From NCBI GenBank assembly GCA_031177795.1, contig JAPSKG010000002.1, positions 1-27,192 on the forward strand: a DNA stretch of 27,192 nt. Reading direction: 5' to 3'. The translations under genes were made by a program, and so were the position numbers. Shown one piece after another: positions 1 through 6,846 of the stretch (the first letter of the stretch is position 1; every line of letters starts with the position of its first letter). The notes under the pieces are model-generated. The model was given only the letters and a program-made list of their open reading frames with translations, was not told the origin of the DNA and searched no databases. Source of the DNA: Domibacillus sp. (lineage in GTDB: Bacteria; Bacillota; Bacilli; Bacillales; Domibacillaceae).

Positions 1-371
1 GCCGGCTGGAAGATAAATACTAAATCATCTTCAATTGGATTTGATGCAAAATGAGTAACGACTCCAAGAGCAATGCTCATATGTAAATCATGGCCACATG
101 CATGCATCCGGCCTTTGTGCTTTGATGCAAAGGGCAAATCCGTTTTTTCCTCAATTGGCAGGCCGTCAATATCGGTGCGCCAGCCAATCACTTTTGTTGG
201 GTTTAACCCATTTATTTTTACAATAATTCCTGTACGCCATGTTTTAATTTCCATTCGCTCTGCGGGCAGCGAGTGTAAATAATTCAGTAAATATTGCTGT
301 GTTTTAAATTCTTGAAAGCCCAGTTCTGGAATTTGATGAAGCTCACGGCGAATTTCAACAAATTGATTCAT
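1..371 (-). CDS. dapL: N-acetyl-diaminopimelate deacetylase, N-terminal part (3' end off window)
   Basis: Removes acetate from N-acetyl-LL-diaminopimelate in the acetylase branch of lysine/peptidoglycan precursor synthesis; cytoplasmic M20-family metallopeptidase relative. About 123 residues are visible, beginning MNQFVEIRRELHQIPELGF, the usual start of this amidohydrolase group. RTDIDGLPI (residues 65-73) and HACGHD (90-95) carry the metal-binding Asp, Cys and His positions of the family. The ATG follows an AGGAGGG SD. It lies 65 bp downstream of dapH on the same strand, as in B. subtilis (ykuQ-ykuR), but a terminator-like hairpin sits between them. The C-terminal dimerisation and remaining catalytic parts are outside the window. 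Confidence 0.93.
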   Translation of the reverse strand, partial: MNQFVEIRRELHQIPELGFQEFKTQQYLLNYLHSLPAERMEIKTWRTGIIVKINGLNPTKVIGWRTDIDGLPIEEKTDLPFASKHKGRMHACGHDLHMSIALGVVTHFASNPIEDDLVFIFQP

Positions 372-390
372 ACTTTTCCCTCCTATTTCA

Positions 391-421
391 AAAAGAACGT
401 GTGGGCAACTGCCCACACGTT
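391..421 (-). terminator. Intrinsic terminator-like hairpin between dapH and dapL
   Basis: A perfect inverted repeat with 12-bp arms (396-407 and 410-421) is followed on the minus strand by TTCTTTTT. It starts 16 nt after the dapH stop and ends just before the dapL SD, so it would reduce rather than simply end transcription into dapL, unless dapL has a promoter I cannot see. Confidence 0.7.
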
Positions 422-436
422 CCACGTTTACCGCTT

Positions 437-1147
437 TTACAGTTTGCGGAGTTCTTGCATAATTTCTGTTTTGGATTTTGTTTTGTCATCAATTTGCTTA
501 ATTACACGTGCCGGAGCACCAACAGCTACTGAGTATGGAGGAATGTCTTCTGTTACAATTGCGCCTGCGGCTACAACAGAACCTTCTCCGATACGGCAGC
601 CCTCTAATACAACTGCATTTGCACCAATTAATACGTTATCTTCTAAAACAACTGGTGAAGCAGACGGCGGTTCAATTACGCCTGCCAAAACAGCTCCTGC
701 ACCAACGTGGCAATTTTTCCCTGTTGTTGCACGACCTCCAAGAACAGCATTCATATCAATCATCGTGCCTTCTCCAATAACAGCACCGATATTAATTGAA
801 GCACCCATCATGATTACCGCATTGTCCCCAATTTCTACTTGATCGCGGATTACCACACCCGGTTCAATACGTGCTTTAATGTTTTTTAAATCAAGAAGCG
901 GAATCGCTGAATTGCGGCGATCATTTTCCACAACATAGTCAGTAATTTTATCTTTGTTTTGTTCTAGCGCTTCCGACACTTCTGCCCACTCGCCAAACAC
1001 AACAACTGATTTTCCTTCACCAAATACTTTGGCAGATTCGCCAAAATTAATGTTTTCTACATCACCGTTCACATATACTTTAACCGGTGTTGATTTTTTG
1101 CTGTTTCCAATAAAAGCAATAATTTCGTGTGCATCCATCATTTTCAT
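437..1147 (-). CDS. dapH: Tetrahydrodipicolinate N-acetyltransferase
   Basis: Transfers acetyl from acetyl-CoA to tetrahydrodipicolinate, committing it to the acetylase route to meso-diaminopimelate and lysine. The 236-residue protein matches the B. subtilis DapH (YkuQ) length and opening (MKMMDA.EII.FI). An N-terminal DapH domain (about 1-85) is followed by a left-handed beta-helix of hexapeptide repeats (about 90-215), recognisable from repeated I-G-x-x-x-x units such as IGDNAV, IGEGTM and IGANAV, with the GVIEPPSA.PV insertion loop typical of this family. The start has a GGAGGAG SD nine nt upstream. Its partners are dapL just downstream and the aminotransferase patA about 14 kb away in this window. 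Its promoter appears to overlap the 3' end of ccpC. Confidence 0.97.
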   Translation of the reverse strand: MKMMDAHEIIAFIGNSKKSTPVKVYVNGDVENINFGESAKVFGEGKSVVVFGEWAEVSEALEQNKDKITDYVVENDRRNSAIPLLDLKNIKARIEPGVVIRDQVEIGDNAVIMMGASINIGAVIGEGTMIDMNAVLGGRATTGKNCHVGAGAVLAGVIEPPSASPVVLEDNVLIGANAVVLEGCRIGEGSVVAAGAIVTEDIPPYSVAVGAPARVIKQIDDKTKSKTEIMQELRKL

Positions 1148-1188
1148 AACTATGTACTCCTCCTGAAACTTCTCATTTTTCTGCTCTT

Positions 1189-1217
1189 ACTTTATCAAAG
1201 TGAAGAAATTTTCACAA
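1189..1217 (-). promoter_or_regulatory. Predicted sigma-A promoter of dapH, overlapping the ccpC stop codon
   Basis: On the minus strand, -35 TTGTGA (1212-1217), a 17-bp spacer and extended -10 TGA-TAAAGT (hexamer 1189-1194). The -35 covers the ccpC stop codon. The spacer region holds an imperfect palindrome, GTGAA-6-TTCAC (1200-1215), a possible but unproven operator. Both hexamers match the consensus at 4 of 6 positions. Confidence 0.5.
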
Positions 1218-2102
1218 GCGATTTTCATCGGATTGTTCCATAAAACGTTCAACTGTTTCAACAAAAGCTTTTACCTGGCGAAGTTCAAAAGCAGCATCAT
1301 AGCCAAGAAGCCATGTATCACGGCGAATTGGTACGCCCTCACGATCAAGAAGAGGAATTTTATAAAAGTCATTTTCCTGATTTGACAAGGTAATGGCAGG
1401 GAGAATGGCGTAACCCAGCCCATTAAACGCCATTTGCCTGCATGTTTCTATTTGATCTACTACTATGGACCTTTTTGGGGCCATTTGAAAACGGTTATGC
1501 CACCACTCTTGTATTTCCTGGTCATAGTTTGAGTCACTTTTAAATTGAATAAACGGCCTGTCTGTTGAAAGTACTTCTTCGACTTCTTGAATATCTTTGT
1601 CCACTAAAAAAAGAGGGTCTTCAAACAAGTGAATTTTCCTCCCCTTCCATTCCGGGGTGCCCCGTATAATGCCGATATGAACGTCTCCCTCATAAAGAGA
1701 TTTTAATATTTCACTGCTCCAGCCTGTGACAAGCTGTATTTTCGCATAAGGATACCGTTCAACAAACAGTTTGAGCACTTTAGGAAGCCAGTTTTGCCCT
1801 ACAATCGTAGCGCAAGCAATTTTCAACGTACCGTGTACTTGTGGCTCAAGTGACTGAAGTTCTTCAAGCAGCTTTTCTTTTTTTTCTAACGTTTCTTTCG
1901 CATACTCCACTATTAATTCACCAGCCGGCGTTAACGATAAGCCTTTGGTTGATCGGTTGAAAATTTTAACTGCCCATTCTTTTTCGATTGTTTGCAGCCT
2001 TTGCGAAAGTGCTGGCTGTGAAACAAACAGCCGCTCCGCTGCTTTTCGCATATTCATTTCTTCCGCCAGAACTGCCAATAAGCGAAACTCCGAAAAAGAC
2101 AT
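1212..2102 (-). CDS. ccpC: LysR-type regulator CcpC (citrate-responsive control of TCA-branch genes)
   Basis: In B. subtilis CcpC represses citZ and citB, and citrate relieves this. The 296-residue protein has an N-terminal LysR helix-turn-helix (about 1-60: NMRKAAERLFVSQPALSQRL) and a C-terminal effector domain (about 90-290). It aligns from memory along its length with B. subtilis CcpC (YkuM), including LITGWSSE.LKSLYE.-type, HIGIIRG.PEWKGR, RPFIQFKSDS and RDTWLLGY segments. The SD AAAGGAG overlaps the end of the upstream MFS gene, and only 3 nt separate the two, so they are translated from one mRNA. No promoter of its own is visible. The location between darB and dapH agrees with the B. 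subtilis order; the MFS gene is the difference. Confidence 0.93.
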   Translation of the reverse strand: MSFSEFRLLAVLAEEMNMRKAAERLFVSQPALSQRLQTIEKEWAVKIFNRSTKGLSLTPAGELIVEYAKETLEKKEKLLEELQSLEPQVHGTLKIACATIVGQNWLPKVLKLFVERYPYAKIQLVTGWSSEILKSLYEGDVHIGIIRGTPEWKGRKIHLFEDPLFLVDKDIQEVEEVLSTDRPFIQFKSDSNYDQEIQEWWHNRFQMAPKRSIVVDQIETCRQMAFNGLGYAILPAITLSNQENDFYKIPLLDREGVPIRRDTWLLGYDAAFELRQVKAFVETVERFMEQSDENRL

Positions 2103-2105
2103 TTT

Positions 2106-3554
2106 TTATTCTCCTTTCTTTAAAAACAAAAGCAGCACAAACGAAATGACTGCGTATAAAAATACAACCCAGTATACTGTGTGCAAAGCAGACGTTAAGC
2201 CTTCGCTTAAAATAAATCTGGCTGTTTCACTCAGCTCGCTGTTTTCTCCAAGCAATTTATTAATTGAATCAACACCCAGTCCTTCTGCGCCTTTTTTATT
2301 CGCTAAGTAATCAGCTAGCTGACTGTTTAAAACGCCGCCAAGCAACGCAGCACCAATTGTATTTCCTATATTGCGCATAAACATATTGGAGGCGGTAGCA
2401 GCTCCCCGCTCATTCCAGCTAACAGCTTCTTGTATGGAAACAATAAATGCCGTTGACGTTAACCCCATTCCAACACCTGTAACAAATGATGCACTTGCAG
2501 CCCACCATGGCCCAAAGTTGGGGTCCATAAAAGCAAACATAAGCCCGCCTGCAACCAAAGCCGTCCCGCCAGCCAATGTTGTAGCCCGGTAGCCAATTGA
2601 CAACAATAGACGGCCAGCTAAAGCGGCGGCAATCGGCCAGCCGATGGACATTGCTGTAAGAGTAAATCCAGCAACAGTGGCATTTTCACCCATTACGCCT
2701 TGTACATACGTTGGCAAAAAAGTCGAAACTCCAATTAGCATAACCCCTGTTGTCAGGGAAACAAGATTTGCAATTAAAATCGGCCTAACCTTCCATAAAT
2801 GAAATGGAATCATTGGAGAAGCCGTATGCCGTTCATGAATAATAAAAGCGGAAAAGGAAATGATTCCAGCTCCAAGAATAGGGAAAACATAAGCTGTGTT
2901 ACCTGCTTCTACAAGCAAATACATAAAAGAAGTGATTCCTATTAAGAACAACACAGTTCCTATATAATCAATATCTGGCTTTTTCTTTTCAACTTTTTCA
3001 TGCAAAAAGAAAACTAACATTAGGATCGAAACAATTCCAATTGGCACGTTAATCCAAAACACCCATCGCCACGAAACAAATTCAACAAGCAAACCGCCAA
3101 GCGCCGGCCCAGAAACAGCAGAAATTCCCCAAACGCTGGAAAGGTACCCTTGTATTTTTGCTCGTTCGTCTTTTGTATAAATATCACCAATAATTGTTAC
3201 CGCCACAGGCATAACTGCCCCTGCTCCTATTCCCTGAATAAACCGGTAAAAAATCATTTGCCCCATAGAACCTGCAAAGCCGCATAAAACAGATCCAATC
3301 AGGAAAATAATGATGCCTGTAAACAATACAGGTTTTCTTCCAAATATATCTGAAAGCTTCCCATAAATTAACACTGTTGCTGCATTCATTAATAAGTACG
3401 ATGAAAAAACCCAGCTATATAGAGAAAATCCCCCTAAATCTGCTACAATATTGGGCATTGCGGTTGCAACAATGGTTGCTTCGATAGCCCCCATAAACAT
3501 AGCAAGCATCACAGCAGCTAAAACAGCCGGTCGATTGGTCTGTTTTTCTTTCAT
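2106..3554 (-). CDS. DHA2-type MFS multidrug efflux transporter (14 TM)
   Basis: Predicted proton-coupled drug exporter of the EmrB/QacA/Bmr3 (DHA2) group in the cytoplasmic membrane. The 482-residue protein has about 14 hydrophobic segments. Seen motifs are GKLSDIFGRKP between TM2 and TM3 (MFS motif A), the D-to-N/T pattern in TM1 (EATIVATAMPNIV) and the antiporter motif C region GISAVSGPALGGLL in TM5. I use the ATG at 3554 because a GAGGTG SD lies nine nt before it; the in-frame GTG at 3566 is inside that SD. Substrate cannot be predicted. It sits between darB and ccpC, where B. subtilis has no such gene, and is coupled to ccpC by a 3-nt gap. Confidence 0.88.
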   Translation of the reverse strand: MKEKQTNRPAVLAAVMLAMFMGAIEATIVATAMPNIVADLGGFSLYSWVFSSYLLMNAATVLIYGKLSDIFGRKPVLFTGIIIFLIGSVLCGFAGSMGQMIFYRFIQGIGAGAVMPVAVTIIGDIYTKDERAKIQGYLSSVWGISAVSGPALGGLLVEFVSWRWVFWINVPIGIVSILMLVFFLHEKVEKKKPDIDYIGTVLFLIGITSFMYLLVEAGNTAYVFPILGAGIISFSAFIIHERHTASPMIPFHLWKVRPILIANLVSLTTGVMLIGVSTFLPTYVQGVMGENATVAGFTLTAMSIGWPIAAALAGRLLLSIGYRATTLAGGTALVAGGLMFAFMDPNFGPWWAASASFVTGVGMGLTSTAFIVSIQEAVSWNERGAATASNMFMRNIGNTIGAALLGGVLNSQLADYLANKKGAEGLGVDSINKLLGENSELSETARFILSEGLTSALHTVYWVVFLYAVISFVLLLFLKKGE

Positions 3555-3576
3555 TGTTTTTTTCACCTCATTAATA

Positions 3577-3607
3577 AAGAAAAAAAGACCCGCCGCATGG
3601 GCGGATC
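3577..3607 (-). terminator. Intrinsic terminator after darB
   Basis: Eight-bp stem with one G-U pair (3587-3594 with 3600-3607), 5-nt loop, then TTTTTTTCTTT on the minus strand. It begins 4 nt after the darB stop and abuts the SD of the MFS gene, leaving no room for a separate promoter in between. Confidence 0.85.
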
Positions 3608-3611
3608 TTCT

Positions 3612-4052
3612 TTAATTAAGCTGATCAATATAATAATTCAGCTGTTTTAATATAACTCGCCTCGTTAAAATTCCCTCAAAATGGCCTTCATCATCCGTTA
3701 CACATAAAAAAGGATGGTTAATCAGCTGGCCGAGCGCTTTTCGAAGATGGTCATGAACAGTGAGTCTTGGTTTATCGACCGCCATCACGTCTTCTACCTT
3801 CAATTTTTCAAGTCGCTCAAACTCTACTCGTTCAAGCCCGAGAATGGCTTCTGTAATCATCGGAATACTGATTAACCCTTCAAGCCGATATTTTGAATCG
3901 AGAACTGGAATAGCTGTATAACCGCTTTTCGTTAAAATCAGCAGAGCATGTTCTAAACTATTCCCCCGCTGTACAAATGCAACTTTTTCACTTGGAATGA
4001 TATAATCCATAATATTTGTCTGAAAAACATCTTTATCTCTGAAGGAAATCAT
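3612..4052 (-). CDS. darB: CBS-domain c-di-AMP receptor protein DarB
   Basis: DarB (YkuL, also CbpB) binds cyclic di-AMP and, in its free form, binds the (p)ppGpp synthetase Rel and pyruvate carboxylase in B. subtilis. The 146-residue protein is two CBS repeats (about 10-70 and 75-140) with no further domain. Recognisable stretches shared with B. subtilis YkuL include NSLEHALLILTKSGYTAIPVLDSKYRLEGLI and TRRVILKQLN near the C-terminus. The ATG follows an AAGGAG SD. A sigma-A promoter with an extended -10 and a near-consensus cre lie directly upstream. A terminator follows, but readthrough would supply the MFS gene and ccpC. Confidence 0.93.
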   Translation of the reverse strand: MISFRDKDVFQTNIMDYIIPSEKVAFVQRGNSLEHALLILTKSGYTAIPVLDSKYRLEGLISIPMITEAILGLERVEFERLEKLKVEDVMAVDKPRLTVHDHLRKALGQLINHPFLCVTDDEGHFEGILTRRVILKQLNYYIDQLN

Positions 4053-4075
4053 TCGCGATACTCCTTTTCCACTTT

Positions 4076-4089
4076 TGTAAGCGCTTAAC
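4076..4089. promoter_or_regulatory. Candidate cre (CcpA site) in the darB leader
   Basis: TGTAAGCGCTTAAC matches 12 of 14 positions of the cre consensus TGWAANCGNTNWCA, with a perfect 10-bp palindrome core. It lies just downstream of the darB -10, a position typical of roadblock repression. In B. subtilis the ykuL promoter is, from memory, CcpA-controlled and reads into ccpC. Confidence 0.5.
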
Positions 4090-4098
4090 TTCCCTTTT

Positions 4099-4107
4099 AT
4101 TATAGCA
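4099..4107 (-). promoter_or_regulatory. Extended -10 promoter of darB
   Basis: TGC-TATAAT on the minus strand, a perfect extended -10, about 45 nt upstream of the darB start codon. No good -35 is present at 16-18 bp spacing, which extended -10 promoters tolerate. Confidence 0.6.
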
Positions 4108-4125
4108 AATTTTTTGCAACACGTG

Positions 4126-4165
4126 CCAGAAAGACGAGCCGTTCTTTTAGTAAAAGAGTCGGCTC
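4126..4165 (-). terminator. Probable terminator after ykuJ
   Basis: Six-bp outer stem (4136-4141 with 4160-4165) plus a 5-bp inner stem closing a 3-nt loop, then a short GTCTTTCT tract on the minus strand. The U-tract is weak, so termination may be partial. Confidence 0.6.
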
Positions 4166-4177
4166 CTTAAAGCATTT

Positions 4178-4438
4178 TTATCCCTGATCCTGCTGTTTTG
4201 CTTCTTGAAGAAGTTCAAATATTTCAATTGCTGTCATATCGATATCATCAAAAGGGTACTTGCTTCCTTTTCCATCTTTATCGTATACTTCCAGCTCAAA
4301 AGTATCTTTATTAGGAAAATATTTTACCTGACAAAGGGTTTTTCCATTCACTTCAAAAAGGCGCTGCTGAACTTCTCCTTGTTCTCCGCCCTCCTGCAAT
4401 GATTTTAAACGTTGTACGATCCCAACTAATTGTGACAT
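4178..4438 (-). CDS. ykuJ: YkuJ family protein (DUF1797)
   Basis: Function unknown. The 86-residue soluble protein matches B. subtilis YkuJ from memory: MSQL.GI..RL.SLQE at the N-terminus, FEVNG...C.VKYF, TFEL.V, and YPFD.IDM..IEIFELLQ near the end. It has about seven extra residues at the C-terminus (EAKQQDQG), rich in Gln, beyond the usual end. The ATG is preceded by AAAGGGG. It has its own promoter and terminators on both sides, so it is probably a single-gene unit. B. subtilis ykuK and ykzF, which follow ykuJ there, are absent here. Confidence 0.9.
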   Translation of the reverse strand: MSQLVGIVQRLKSLQEGGEQGEVQQRLFEVNGKTLCQVKYFPNKDTFELEVYDKDGKGSKYPFDDIDMTAIEIFELLQEAKQQDQG

Positions 4439-4485
4439 ATATTGTCGACCCCTTTCAATTCGTTATCCATTTAGTAAGCACAAGA

Positions 4486-4515
4486 AATATACCATACATC
4501 CATTTTATAATCCAA
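4486..4515 (-). promoter_or_regulatory. Predicted promoter of ykuJ
   Basis: -35 TTGGAT (4510-4515), 18-bp spacer, extended -10 TGG-TATATT (hexamer 4486-4491) on the minus strand, about 50 nt before the ykuJ ATG. Confidence 0.55.
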
Positions 4516-4548
4516 CATTTTTATACCCTTTTTTCGACCTGTTCACTC

Positions 4549-4574
4549 AAAAAAAAACGCTATTTCAGCGTTTT
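4549..4574 (-). terminator. Intrinsic terminator downstream of ykuI region
   Basis: Six-bp core stem (4556-4561 with 4567-4572), extended by A-T pairs, 5-nt loop, followed on the minus strand by about nine T residues. It ends transcripts coming from ykuI, about 200 nt after the ykuI stop codon. Confidence 0.8.
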
Positions 4575-4576
4575 GT

Positions 4577-4772
4577 CACTTAAACGGCTGCCGCAAAACC
4601 GAAGAAAGAGAAAAAAATCTTTTTTGATGAAACGGCGAAATAAAAGCAGACAAACGGCGGCATAGCGTTTTTGAACAACACGGTTGCATGGCTGTTAATA
4701 AACGCTGTTTACACTGGAGGTGAAGGGCTTAAGTTGTCTCACAGTCTCTCCTTTTTCCACCGTTCTTATACG
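4577..4772. other. Unexplained 3' region of ykuI with repeats and possible short peptides
   Basis: No gene of normal size. On the minus strand it is the expected 3' part of the ykuI transcript. It contains AGCGTTT...AAACGCT arms (about 4664-4670 and 4701-4707), an inverted pair GAAGGGCTT/AAGCCCTTC (4722-4730 and 4782-4790), and an AAGGAG followed by a GTG that opens only a 15-codon frame. On the plus strand a perfect GGAGGTGA (4716-4723) precedes a TTG frame of 22 codons running into the ykuI 3' end. None resembles a protein I know. Confidence 0.35.
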
Positions 4773-5978
4773 CTAGTAGAGAAGCCCTTCCTGATCGTAT
4801 AAATACTCATAAGGTATATCAAAAAATAAATATTCGTGATCATTAATCGGGCAGGAAAACGTTCGGATTGTTTCGCCTGTTTCAATATCATTGTAGAGAT
4901 CAGAAATTAGCCCTCCGCCATTTTTGTTCATACGGACAATATTTTCAAGAAAATAAGGCCGCCAGCTCCAATTTTTATCTAAATATTCAGGCTGAAAAAT
5001 CCATTTTCCTTCTTTTTTAAAATAGTTCGGAGTTAATTCAAAGCCGTTTTCATCACAAATATATAAACGGAAGCACATTTCATCAAAATGGCGGGCAATT
5101 TCTTCAAGAAGTTTTTCTTTTTGAGCTGATTTTGACCGTGCAATGATGGAAGTTAATTCAGTTTCAATTTTATCAGCCAGCGCATAAACACTGCTGAGCG
5201 CTTTTTTTTCATAGGTGATAAAGCGACTGCACTTTTCCCGAAGCATTTCTTTTAACTGGTCCGGTTCGGCAAAAGAAGGCGATGGCTTGGCCAAGTAAAA
5301 GCCCTGGTAATAACGTCCGCCATTTTTCCAGGCATATTGAAGCTGGTACTCTGCTTCCACTGTTTCAAACAAAAGGGACGCACCTAGTTTACGCGCAAAC
5401 ATTGATAGTGAGTAAACAATATTTTTATATGACTGATCTCCCGCATCTTTCCGTAAAGCACGAAGGCTTACTTTTAAAATATCAGGTGAGGATCCAGCAA
5501 AATGGCGGATATCTCCATCTACTTCTCCAATGTGGTCAACTGCCAGCCGAATGCCAAGTGTTTTATAATACCGAAGTATGTTGTCAAGAGATTTACTGTA
5601 ATCCCCTTCTGAAATTTCAAGAACAATTTGCTCATATTTCAAGCCTTTGTCCATATAAGTGTCTAAAATAGCTAGAAAAGATTCGCCATAATCTTCTACT
5701 AGGCCAGCTGCATGCCTGTTAATAAAAAGCATTTCTTCTTTTTTGGAATTTGTAAAAGCATCCAAAGCTTTTTGCAATATCACATCTTCTACTTCACAGC
5801 GGTAGTCATCCGGCGTGTCTCCATCATGAAAAAAATCCCCCAGACTTATTACCTGCCCATTTTCTATGTAACGTCCTAAAACTTCATATCCAATAATTTT
5901 ATGTTCATCTGCACTAAAGATCGGCTGATAGTAAGGCATAACTTTGTCTAGATTGCTCATAATTTCTAATGCATCCAT
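4773..5978 (-). CDS. ykuI: YkuI-type EAL-domain protein, probable c-di-GMP binder
   Basis: B. subtilis YkuI binds c-di-GMP but has shown little or no phosphodiesterase activity. The 401-residue protein has an EAL domain (about 15-240) and a YkuI C-terminal PAS-like domain (about 250-400; KNWSWRPYFLENI, IRTF). EAL positions seen: E32 (EVLGR), N87, E121 (EIS), D148, K169, E205 and QG at 225-226. The canonical DDFG is VDHIG, so the second metal-site Asp is His149. That argues for a sensor or weak enzyme. I chose the ATG at 5978: an AGGGGGGG SD lies 5 nt before it and it matches the B. subtilis start, while the longer frame from 6032 runs through the promoter-like TATAAT. A terminator follows about 200 nt beyond the stop. 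Confidence 0.9.
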   Translation of the reverse strand: MDALEIMSNLDKVMPYYQPIFSADEHKIIGYEVLGRYIENGQVISLGDFFHDGDTPDDYRCEVEDVILQKALDAFTNSKKEEMLFINRHAAGLVEDYGESFLAILDTYMDKGLKYEQIVLEISEGDYSKSLDNILRYYKTLGIRLAVDHIGEVDGDIRHFAGSSPDILKVSLRALRKDAGDQSYKNIVYSLSMFARKLGASLLFETVEAEYQLQYAWKNGGRYYQGFYLAKPSPSFAEPDQLKEMLREKCSRFITYEKKALSSVYALADKIETELTSIIARSKSAQKEKLLEEIARHFDEMCFRLYICDENGFELTPNYFKKEGKWIFQPEYLDKNWSWRPYFLENIVRMNKNGGGLISDLYNDIETGETIRTFSCPINDHEYLFFDIPYEYLYDQEGLLY

Positions 5979-6044
5979 AAATACCCCCCCTATTCCGTCA
6001 AATCGTTTATTATTATACATGACTTTTGCCAATTATGCTCCTAA

Positions 6045-6075
6045 ATAGAAAAAACCCGGACATAGAAGTCCAGGT
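6045..6075 (-). terminator. Terminator of the tre operon (after treR)
   Basis: Eight-bp stem with one G-U pair (6054-6061 with 6068-6075), 6-nt loop, then TTTTTTCTATTT on the minus strand. The first base of the stem is the first base of the treR stop codon region, so gene and terminator are packed together. Confidence 0.85.
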
Positions 6076-6794
6076 CATTTAGTGTGCCGGCGGGCAAAAT
6101 CAACAAAACGGAATTTATCCAGCCGGTGACGTGATTCCGTATATTGAAAAAGGCTAGCATCATCAAGATACACGTAGTTTCTTACTACCACTACGTATGA
6201 AAAATCTTTCATATCAAGATACCGGCAATCTTCTTCTGTACACGGCTCTACGGTAATTTCTTTTTTTGCAAAGCTAATCGTTATACCCAGTTCTTGTTCG
6301 ATATAAGCATAAATTGATTGCTCGCAGATGTCTTTTGTTAATTGGGGAATTTGTTTTCTTAACAAAAAATCTTTATCTAAAATTACCCGTTCTCCATCAA
6401 ACGCTCTTGTACGAATTACTTTCCACAGCTCTTCTTTCGAGCTGCACTGAAGCTGATGCTGTAAATAAGGCTCAGGACGGATTAATTCAAGTTCCTCCAC
6501 AAAGGTGTGAATGGTTCCATTTAATTGGTCGGCCAGCTCTTTAAAGCTGACTAGCCCGGAAATCGGAAAACTCGCCCGGCTTGTATCAAGTACAACTGAT
6601 CCTTTTCCACGCAATTTTTGAATATATCCATTTTGCGAAAGGAGTGTCAGTGCTTTTCGAATTGTTTCACGAGATGTTTCATATTGTGCAGCCAATTCAT
6701 TTTCTGAAGGAATTAATTCCCCTGCTTGAAAAGTACCATCTTTCATTTTTTCTGTTAATTCTTCATAAATTCGCATAAACTTGTTTTTTCTCAT
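6075..6794 (-). CDS. treR: Trehalose operon repressor TreR (GntR/UTRA family)
   Basis: Represses treP-treA-treR by binding TTGTATATACAA-type operators; trehalose-6-phosphate is the inducer in B. subtilis. The 239-residue protein has a GntR winged helix (about 1-70: ELIPSENELAAQYETSRETIRKALTLLSQNGYIQKLRGKG spans the recognition helix and wing) and a UTRA effector domain (about 85-235). The C-terminus SLFQYTESRHRLDKFRFVDFARR is nearly the B. subtilis TreR end. I use the ATG at 6794, which follows AGGTGA; the in-frame GTG at 6803 is part of that SD. It is the last gene of the operon, 52 bp after treA, and two matching operators stand in the treP promoter. Confidence 0.95.
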   Translation of the reverse strand: MRKNKFMRIYEELTEKMKDGTFQAGELIPSENELAAQYETSRETIRKALTLLSQNGYIQKLRGKGSVVLDTSRASFPISGLVSFKELADQLNGTIHTFVEELELIRPEPYLQHQLQCSSKEELWKVIRTRAFDGERVILDKDFLLRKQIPQLTKDICEQSIYAYIEQELGITISFAKKEITVEPCTEEDCRYLDMKDFSYVVVVRNYVYLDDASLFQYTESRHRLDKFRFVDFARRHTK

Positions 6795-6846
6795 GTTGTT
6801 CACCTGTAATCTTTCTTACTCATCTTACTATAACAGAAGTGAAAGA

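Noticed and set aside
4399..4665. Plus-strand 88-codon frame with a basic C-terminus
   Set aside because: It overlaps the ykuJ start, its promoter and a terminator on the other strand, lacks an SD, and resembles no known protein.
5979..6032. 18-residue N-terminal extension of ykuI
   Set aside because: It spans a TATAAT and the GGGGGGG SD, and B. subtilis YkuI starts at the position matching 5978.
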